The notes beneath the pieces were generated by a model that was not told the origin of the DNA, searched no databases, and worked only from the letters and a program-made list of their open reading frames with translations. A program made the position numbers and the translations under genes. Shown piece after piece: positions 1 through 8,704 of a stretch of 8,704 bases of DNA (the first letter of the stretch is position 1; every line of letters begins with the position of its first letter). Source of the stretch: Sphingomonadaceae bacterium (GTDB taxonomy: Bacteria; Pseudomonadota; Alphaproteobacteria; Sphingomonadales; Sphingomonadaceae); the NCBI GenBank assembly GCA_947451875.1, contig CANGBE010000051.1, positions 1 to 8,704 on the forward strand, in the 5' to 3' direction.

Positions 1-294
1 GAGCCTGAAGCGCCGGTTGAACCCGTGGTGATCTTCCCTGGCCAGGCACCGCGCTTCGCCTCGGCTGCACGCCCATTTGAAGGTCCGAACCAGCCTGCTC
101 CAGTGCCAGCTGCTGTTCAAAGCCAAGAACCCACGCCAATCGAAGCCGGTCGTCGCTTTGACTCGCCAAGCGCCATGCCTGCATCGCAGATGCCCGTCTC
201 GCCATCTTCCGGACCGGCCATCGACCACGAAGAAACCGAGCGCGCGCTTAAAGCCGCGCTGGCGACCCTTCAGCGCATGAGCGGAGCCGCCTGA
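1..294 (+). CDS. C-terminal end of an unrecognised protein with a Pro/Ala-rich tail (partial, 5' end outside window)
   Basis: The frame is open from the first base of the window to a TGA at 292-294, so this is the 3' end of a gene that starts upstream. The first in-frame start-like codon is a GTG at 25, but nothing suggests it is the true start. About 97 residues are visible. Most are low-complexity and rich in Pro, Ala, Ser and Gln, as in a disordered linker. The end is a short, probably helical segment (about the last 25 residues, beginning DHEETERALKAALATLQRM) with a charged/hydrophobic alternation. I see no catalytic motif, signal peptide or membrane segment. I do not recognise the family. 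It is separated from gltB by 206 bases, so it is probably not in the same transcription unit. The reading frame is fairly safe because it is long and its end is consistent with the gene-free stretch that follows. The function is unknown. Confidence 0.6.
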   Translation, partial: EPEAPVEPVVIFPGQAPRFASAARPFEGPNQPAPVPAAVQSQEPTPIEAGRRFDSPSAMPASQMPVSPSSGPAIDHEETERALKAALATLQRMSGAA

Positions 295-500
295 CCCCCG
301 CATTTTCACTGCATTGCTATTCAGCTATTAGCTCTGCGCGACGAGGCTGCGGTTTCATCGCTTCGCAGTTGCAAAAACACGATCCTGTCGGCATGGGGGC
401 ATCCCGCGCAACTTCGCTGCTTTTAGCGGTGAGGTGAGTCGCGTTTGATTTCCTTTGAAACCATTCAGTTTCGAGGGGGTGCTACAGGACGGGTTTATCG
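295..500 (+). promoter_or_regulatory. Non-coding leader upstream of gltB (expected promoter region, boxes not identified)
   Basis: This 206-base gap is the only place upstream of gltB where the operon promoter can lie. A TTTTCA (303-308) and a TATTAG (326-331) 17 bases apart are a poor sigma-70 match. No TGGC-N-TTGC type sigma-54 site is evident. CTGCG occurs twice (334-338 and 347-351), and either copy can pair with CGCAG at 364-368, but the stem is only 5 bp with no U-run, so it is not a terminator. A small inverted repeat, GAAAC (457-461) and GTTTC (468-472), lies 28 bases before the gltB start and could be an operator or chance. A 14-codon frame (393-437) is present without a clear ribosome binding site. 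The existence of a promoter here is inference from position. Confidence 0.35.
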
Positions 501-5156
<4,656 letters not shown>

Positions 5157-5169
5157 GGGTTAGATTACC

Positions 5170-6603
5170 ATGGGCAAGGAAACCGGCTTCCTCGAACTTG
5201 ACCGCAAGGACCGCACCTATGCGGACCCCAAGGGGCGTCTTTCACACTACAAGGAATTCGTCATTCCGCACGCCGAGCCGGAGCTGAAAGCTCAGGCCTC
5301 GCGCTGCATGAATTGCGGCATTCCCTATTGTCACAACGGCTGTCCGGTGAACAACATCATCCCGGACTGGAACCACCTGACCTATGAGGGCAACTGGCAG
5401 GGTGCGCTTGAAGTGCTGCACTCGACCAACAACTTCCCCGAATTCACCGGCCGCATCTGCCCCGCTCCCTGCGAGGCGAGTTGCACGCTGAACATTGTCG
5501 ATCAGCCGGTCACGATCAAATCGATCGAATGCGCCATCGTCGACAAGGGATGGGAAGAAGGCTGGATCGTCCCGCAGGTGCCCGAAAAGCGCACTGGCAA
5601 GACGGTTGCCGTGGTTGGCTCCGGCCCCGCCGGTCTGGCGTGCTCACAGCAACTCGCCCGCGCTGGCCATTCGGTGACGCTGTTCGAAAAGAACGACCGC
5701 GTCGGCGGGCTGATGCGTTACGGCATTCCTGACTTCAAAATGGAAAAGCACCTGATTAATCGCCGTCAGGTGCAGATGATGGCCGAAGGTGTGGTGTTCA
5801 AAACCAGCACCGAAGTGGGCGTCCATGTCTCGATCGACAGCTTGAAGGAAAACTTCGACGCGATCGTCCTCACCGGCGGCGCAGAAGATGCCCGCTGGCT
5901 GGAGATCCCCGGCGCAGAGCTTCCCGGCGTGCGTCTGGCGATGGAATTCCTCACTCAGCAGAACAAGCGCAACGCCGGCGATGATGAATTGCGCGCTGCG
6001 CCGCGTGGGACGCTTACCGCCACTGGCAAGCACGTCATCGTCATCGGTGGCGGCGATACCGGGTCGGACTGTGTCGGCACTTCGAACCGCCAGGGCGCGG
6101 CTTCGGTCACCCAGATCGAAATCATGCCCAAGCCGCCTGAAAAGGAAGACAAGGCGCTGACCTGGCCCAACTGGCCGCTCAAGCTGCGCACTTCGACCAG
6201 CCATGACGAAGGTTGCGAGCGCGACTGGGCGATCCTCGCCAAGCGCGTGCTCGGCGAAAATGACGTCACTGGCCTCGAATGTGTTCGCGTTGAATGGGTC
6301 GGCGGCAAGATGCAAGAAGTGGCAGGTAGCGAATTCGTGCTGCAGGCCGATCTGATCCTGCTGGCCATGGGCTTTGTCGGACCGATCAAGCAAGGTATGC
6401 TCGATCAGGCCGGTGTTGCGCTTGATGCGCGCGGCAATGTTGCGGCCAACGTGGTCAACTACCGCACCAGCGACCCTCAGATCTTTGCCGCTGGTGACAT
6501 GCGCCGCGGCCAGAGTCTTGTCGTCTGGGCGATCCGCGAAGGTCGTCAGGCTGCTCGTGCCGTGGACGAGGCGCTGATGGGCATCAGCGAGTTGCCGCGC
6601 TGA
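5170..6603 (+). CDS. gltD: Glutamate synthase (NADPH) small subunit, GltD
   Basis: Beta subunit of GOGAT. It takes hydride from NADPH onto FAD and relays electrons through Fe-S clusters to the FMN of GltB. The protein is 477 residues, the normal length. The N-terminal Fe-S domain carries Cys46, 49, 54 and 58 (C-x2-C-x4-C-x3-CP) and Cys97, 101 and 105 (CPAPCEASC), the conserved ligand region of this family. The FAD Rossmann motif GSGPAG is at 150-155, followed by the typical RVGGLMRYGIPDFKM segment. The second dinucleotide fold for NADPH has GGGDTG at 293-298. The C-terminal FAD-contact motif IFAAGD is at 438-443, followed by RRGQSLVVWAIREGRQAAR. An AAGGG at 5155-5159 overlaps the gltB TAA and sits 10 bases before the ATG, so the two genes are probably translationally coupled. 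Close relatives (AegA, NADPH-dependent ferredoxin-linked oxidoreductases, dihydropyrimidine dehydrogenase N-termini) share this fold, but the position directly after gltB settles the assignment. Confidence 0.98.
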   Translation: MGKETGFLELDRKDRTYADPKGRLSHYKEFVIPHAEPELKAQASRCMNCGIPYCHNGCPVNNIIPDWNHLTYEGNWQGALEVLHSTNNFPEFTGRICPAPCEASCTLNIVDQPVTIKSIECAIVDKGWEEGWIVPQVPEKRTGKTVAVVGSGPAGLACSQQLARAGHSVTLFEKNDRVGGLMRYGIPDFKMEKHLINRRQVQMMAEGVVFKTSTEVGVHVSIDSLKENFDAIVLTGGAEDARWLEIPGAELPGVRLAMEFLTQQNKRNAGDDELRAAPRGTLTATGKHVIVIGGGDTGSDCVGTSNRQGAASVTQIEIMPKPPEKEDKALTWPNWPLKLRTSTSHDEGCERDWAILAKRVLGENDVTGLECVRVEWVGGKMQEVAGSEFVLQADLILLAMGFVGPIKQGMLDQAGVALDARGNVAANVVNYRTSDPQIFAAGDMRRGQSLVVWAIREGRQAARAVDEALMGISELPR

Positions 6604-7775
6604 GCGCATCACACGACGCCATTGTCCTTGGAGCTGGTGCAGCCGGCCTCTTTTGTGCTGCCCAGGCCGGACAGCGCGGGCGGCGGGTGGTGCTGCTCGA
6701 TTCTGCCGACGGGCCGGGCAAGAAGATTCTGATTTCGGGCGGCGGGCGGTGCAATTTCACCAACCTACACACCGCGCCCGATCGCTACCTTTCGCAGAAC
6801 CCGCATTTCGCCAAGTCGGCGCTGAGCCGCTACACCGCGCAGGATTTCCTCGCGCTGGTGGAGCAACACGACATCGCCTGGCATGAAAAAACGCTCGGCC
6901 AGCTGTTTTGCGATGGCTCGGCGCGGCAGATTGTCGATATGCTGCTTGGTCTCTGCGCTGCCGGAGGTGCGGAGCTGCATTGCGGCGCGCCGGTTGGTGC
7001 TGTCACCCACTCGGATGGCTTGTTTCGCGTGACCTTCGGGACGCGGACTTTCACCGCGCCATCGATGGTCATTGCCACCGGCGGGCCGTCGATCCCCAAG
7101 ATGGGCGCGACCAGCTTTGCCTATGATCTTGCCCGCCAGTTCGGCCTCAAGGTTGTCCAGCCGCGCCCGGCGCTGGTGCCGCTGACGTTGGGCGGCGATG
7201 ATGTGTTGTTCCGCGAGCTTTCGGGCGTTGCCGCCGATGTTGTGGCGCGCTGCGGCAAGGCGGCGTTTCGGGAAGCGGCGCTGTTTACCCATCGCGGGCT
7301 TTCCGGTCCGGCGATCCTGCAAGTCTCGTCCTATTGGCAGAATGGCGAGGCGGTCGACATCGACTTCCTGCCCGATCACCAGTCCGGCTGGCTGCTGGCT
7401 GCAAAGGCTGACCAGCCGCGCGCCACTCTGCGCCGCCTGCTGCGCCAAGCCTTGCCAGAGCGGCTGGCAGACCGGCTGGCCGAACTGATCGGACTGGAAG
7501 GCGAACTTGCCCGGCTCTCCGACATGGCGCTCAGCGCCGCCGAAGCCCGCCTCGCCCGCTGGCGCTTCATGCCCAATGGCAGCGAGGGCTTTGCCAAGGC
7601 AGAGGTAACCGCAGGCGGCATCAGCACGGCGGAACTATCCTCAAAGACCATGGAAGCCAGCAAGTTTCCCGGCCTCTATGCCATCGGCGAGGCGGTGGAC
7701 GTCACCGGCTGGCTCGGCGGCTACAACTTCCAGTGGGCCTGGGCGAGCGGCTGGGCGGCGGGGCAGGCGTTGTAA
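6600..7775 (+). CDS. NAD(P)/FAD-dependent oxidoreductase, HI0933/YhiN/BaiN-like flavoprotein, likely CTG start
   Basis: Flavoprotein of the HI0933-like family (E. coli YhiN, clostridial BaiN); the substrate is unknown for most members, and this sequence does not reveal it. From a CTG at 6600 it would be 391 residues, normal for the family. Visible motifs are IVLGAGAAGLF (FAD Rossmann, GAGAAG at 11-16), GKKILISGGGRCNFTN (about 40-55), EKTLGQLFCD, IATGGPSIPKMGATS, FTHRGLSGPAILQ and the C-terminal YAIGEAVDVTGWLGGYNFQWAW from 360. The start choice matters. The frame is open from 6498 (in-frame TGA at 6495-6497), yet the first ATG, GTG or TTG is the GTG at 6687, which would delete the FAD motif. 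The CTG at 6600 overlaps the gltD stop as CTGA, the geometry of a coupled ATGA junction. No strong Shine-Dalgarno is visible. An ATT at 6621 is less likely because it falls at the first Rossmann strand. It is co-transcribed with gltBD by position. Confidence 0.9.
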   Translation: MSASHDAIVLGAGAAGLFCAAQAGQRGRRVVLLDSADGPGKKILISGGGRCNFTNLHTAPDRYLSQNPHFAKSALSRYTAQDFLALVEQHDIAWHEKTLGQLFCDGSARQIVDMLLGLCAAGGAELHCGAPVGAVTHSDGLFRVTFGTRTFTAPSMVIATGGPSIPKMGATSFAYDLARQFGLKVVQPRPALVPLTLGGDDVLFRELSGVAADVVARCGKAAFREAALFTHRGLSGPAILQVSSYWQNGEAVDIDFLPDHQSGWLLAAKADQPRATLRRLLRQALPERLADRLAELIGLEGELARLSDMALSAAEARLARWRFMPNGSEGFAKAEVTAGGISTAELSSKTMEASKFPGLYAIGEAVDVTGWLGGYNFQWAWASGWAAGQAL

Positions 7776-7798
7776 CTGCCGCGCCTGCCTTTTCTCTT
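7762..7798 (+). terminator. Rho-independent terminator of the gltBD-flavoprotein operon
   Basis: GGCAGGCG (7762-7769) and CGCCTGCC (7782-7789) form a perfect 8-bp GC-rich stem with a 12-base loop, followed at once by TTTTCTCTT (7790-7798). The left arm lies inside the last codons of the flavoprotein gene and the TAA stop (7773-7775) is in the loop. The hairpin can therefore only form fully once the terminating ribosome has moved off. The U-rich side is on the plus-strand transcript; no matching A-rich run precedes the stem, so it is not an obvious bidirectional terminator for the minus-strand transposase. Confidence 0.8.
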
Positions 7799-7801
7799 CA
7801 C

Positions 7802-7821
7802 TGGACTTGTAACGGTTTTGT
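7802..7821. repeat. Candidate terminal inverted repeat of the IS3 element (orfB-side end)
   Basis: The sequence begins TGGACTTGTAACGG, with the 5'-TG expected at IS3-family tips. It lies between the operon terminator and the orfB stop codon. The length shown is a guess because the partner repeat lies outside the window. Confidence 0.35.
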
Positions 7822-7838
7822 GCCGGTCACCTATCTCA

Positions 7839-8681
7839 TTATGCCACCTTGGCCTCGAATGCGAGCGGACTGATGCCGCCCAGATATGAATGACGTCGTC
7901 GGGTGTTGTAGAACCCGTTGATGTACTGGAAGATGGCGGCCTCAGCATGTCGCCGGGTTGGCCATTTCTGCCGCCAGATCAGTTCAGCCTTCAGCGATTT
8001 GAAGAACGTTTCGACAGAGGCGTTGTCATAACAATTTCCTTTGCCGCTCATTGATGGGCGCAGGCCATGGGCCTGCAGCTTTTTCTGATAAGCATAGGAG
8101 CAATATTGGCTGCCACGATCTGAGTGGAAAAGGCAGCCTGGCGGCGGATTACGGAGACGCACAGCCATGTCCAGCGCCCTGATCGCCAGATCCTTCTTCA
8201 TTCGATCACTGACCGCCCAGCCCACAACACGGCGGCTATGCAGATCGAGGATGACGGCGAGGTACAGCCACCCTTCGGACGTCCAGACATAGGTGATGTC
8301 ACCCGCCCACTTCTGGTTGGGTGCCGCAGCAACAAAATCGCCGTCCAGCCAGTTAGCCGCGACGCCCAAACGGTGATGGCTATCAGTGGTAACCTTGTGC
8401 CTGCGGGTGCGGACCGGCTTGATCCCATTGATCTTCATCAGCCGTCCGACACGGCGCTCGCCGATAGCGAGGCCTGCCTCTTTGAGCTCCATCGTCATGC
8501 GAGGACGGCCATAGCTGCCAAGGCTAAGGCTGTACTGTTCCCGGATATGGGCCAGCACAGACATATCCGTGCGCGCACGCTGGCTGATCGGTCGTGTGCG
8601 CCATGAGCGATAGCCCCGCGGACTGACCCGCATCACCCGGCAGATCGTCTCCACCGGCCAGACATGGCGCCAGTTCTCCAC
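7839..8681 (-). CDS. IS3-family transposase OrfB (DDE integrase core)
   Basis: Catalytic half of an IS3-type transposase, which in this family works as an OrfAB fusion made by programmed frameshifting and moves the element through a circular intermediate. Counting from the GTG at 8681 the product is 280 residues. An N-terminal segment (WPVETICRVMRVSPRGYRSW) is followed by a helix-turn-helix-like region at about 40-88 (SYGRPRMTMELK). The rve integrase core starts near 117. The catalytic triad is Asp128 (WAGDITYV), Asp188 (FHSDRGSQY) and Glu224 (DNASVETFFKSLK), with 35 residues between the second Asp and the Glu, the DD(35)E signature of IS3. The C-terminus YNTRRRHSYLGGISPLAFE is typical. The frame stays open upstream of 8681 to the window edge, so the GTG may not be a real start and OrfB may be made mainly as the fusion. 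It converges on the glt operon and no frameshift or internal stop is visible. Confidence 0.92.
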   Translation of the reverse strand: MENWRHVWPVETICRVMRVSPRGYRSWRTRPISQRARTDMSVLAHIREQYSLSLGSYGRPRMTMELKEAGLAIGERRVGRLMKINGIKPVRTRRHKVTTDSHHRLGVAANWLDGDFVAAAPNQKWAGDITYVWTSEGWLYLAVILDLHSRRVVGWAVSDRMKKDLAIRALDMAVRLRNPPPGCLFHSDRGSQYCSYAYQKKLQAHGLRPSMSGKGNCYDNASVETFFKSLKAELIWRQKWPTRRHAEAAIFQYINGFYNTRRRHSYLGGISPLAFEAKVA

Positions 8682-8704
8682 GCCAAAGTCTTCATGGCGC
8701 GAAC

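Larger units (their letters stand above)
7802..8704 (-). mobile_element. IS3-family insertion sequence, one end plus orfB (truncated by window edge)
   Basis: The block contains an IS3-family OrfB read on the minus strand and continues past the right window edge, where orfA and the other terminal repeat should lie. The boundary at 7802 is inferred. IS3-family ends usually begin with 5'-TG, and TGGACTTGTAACGG starts at 7802, just after the T-rich tail of the operon terminator and 37 bases beyond the orfB stop, a normal distance for a terminal repeat. The three bases before it (CAC, 7799-7801) would be the target duplication if the family's usual 3-bp duplication applies. Neither the inverted repeat nor the duplication can be confirmed without the other end. 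The element looks intact as far as visible. Confidence 0.75.

Noticed and set aside
303..331. Possible sigma-70 promoter TTTTCA, 17 bases, TATTAG
   Set aside because: Both boxes match the consensus poorly; not better than chance without start-site data.
393..437. 14-codon leader frame (MGASRATSLLLAVR) upstream of gltB
   Set aside because: It has no convincing Shine-Dalgarno and no run of regulatory codons (no Glu or Gln), and short frames like this arise by chance.
5644..6612. 322-residue minus-strand open frame opposite gltD
   Set aside because: Antisense shadow of an intact, well-conserved gltD; the translation is His/Arg/Ala-rich without a recognisable fold.
6765..7448. 227-residue minus-strand open frame opposite the flavoprotein gene
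   Set aside because: Antisense shadow; the plus strand carries clear family motifs across the same bases.
6687..7775. Flavoprotein start at GTG 6687
   Set aside because: It would remove the N-terminal beta strand and the GAGAAG FAD motif, which are in frame and well formed just upstream.
8124..8606. 160-residue plus-strand frame inside the IS element
   Set aside because: It is the complement of the DDE core of the transposase and has no recognisable domain of its own.

Overview
The window is GC-rich, densely coding DNA that looks chromosomal and alphaproteobacterial, most like a sphingomonad (Sphingomonas/Novosphingobium type). That placement rests on the general feel of the proteins and was not tested by any search. 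The core is a three-gene plus-strand operon for glutamate synthesis: gltB (501-5156), gltD (5170-6603) and an HI0933/YhiN/BaiN-family flavoprotein (about 6600-7775).

Layout. Bases 1-294 are the 3' end of an unrecognised gene with a proline/alanine-rich tail. Bases 295-500 are a non-coding leader that should hold the gltB promoter; I see no convincing sigma-70 or sigma-54 box in it. gltB and gltD encode the large and small subunits of NADPH-dependent glutamate synthase (GOGAT). Every cofactor and catalytic motif I could check is intact: Cys24 nucleophile, FMN loops, 3Fe-4S cysteines, the cysteine-rich Fe-S region of GltD, and both GltD dinucleotide folds. GltD oxidises NADPH and passes electrons through Fe-S clusters to FMN in GltB. 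There, ammonia released from glutamine is channelled onto 2-oxoglutarate to give two glutamates.

The third gene appears to start at a CTG that overlaps the gltD stop codon (CTGA). The first ATG/GTG/TTG in its frame would remove its FAD-binding motif. The operon ends in a good intrinsic terminator (7762-7798) whose stem begins inside the last codons of the flavoprotein gene and whose loop holds the stop codon.

A few bases past the terminator the sequence becomes an IS3-family insertion sequence. Its OrfB transposase is read on the minus strand, converging on the operon, and the element runs off the right edge of the window. The transposase has a complete DD(35)E triad and looks intact as far as visible.

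I found no previously undescribed multi-gene system here. The points most worth a second look are the CTG start, the terminator that overlaps coding sequence, and the clean placement of the IS directly behind it.
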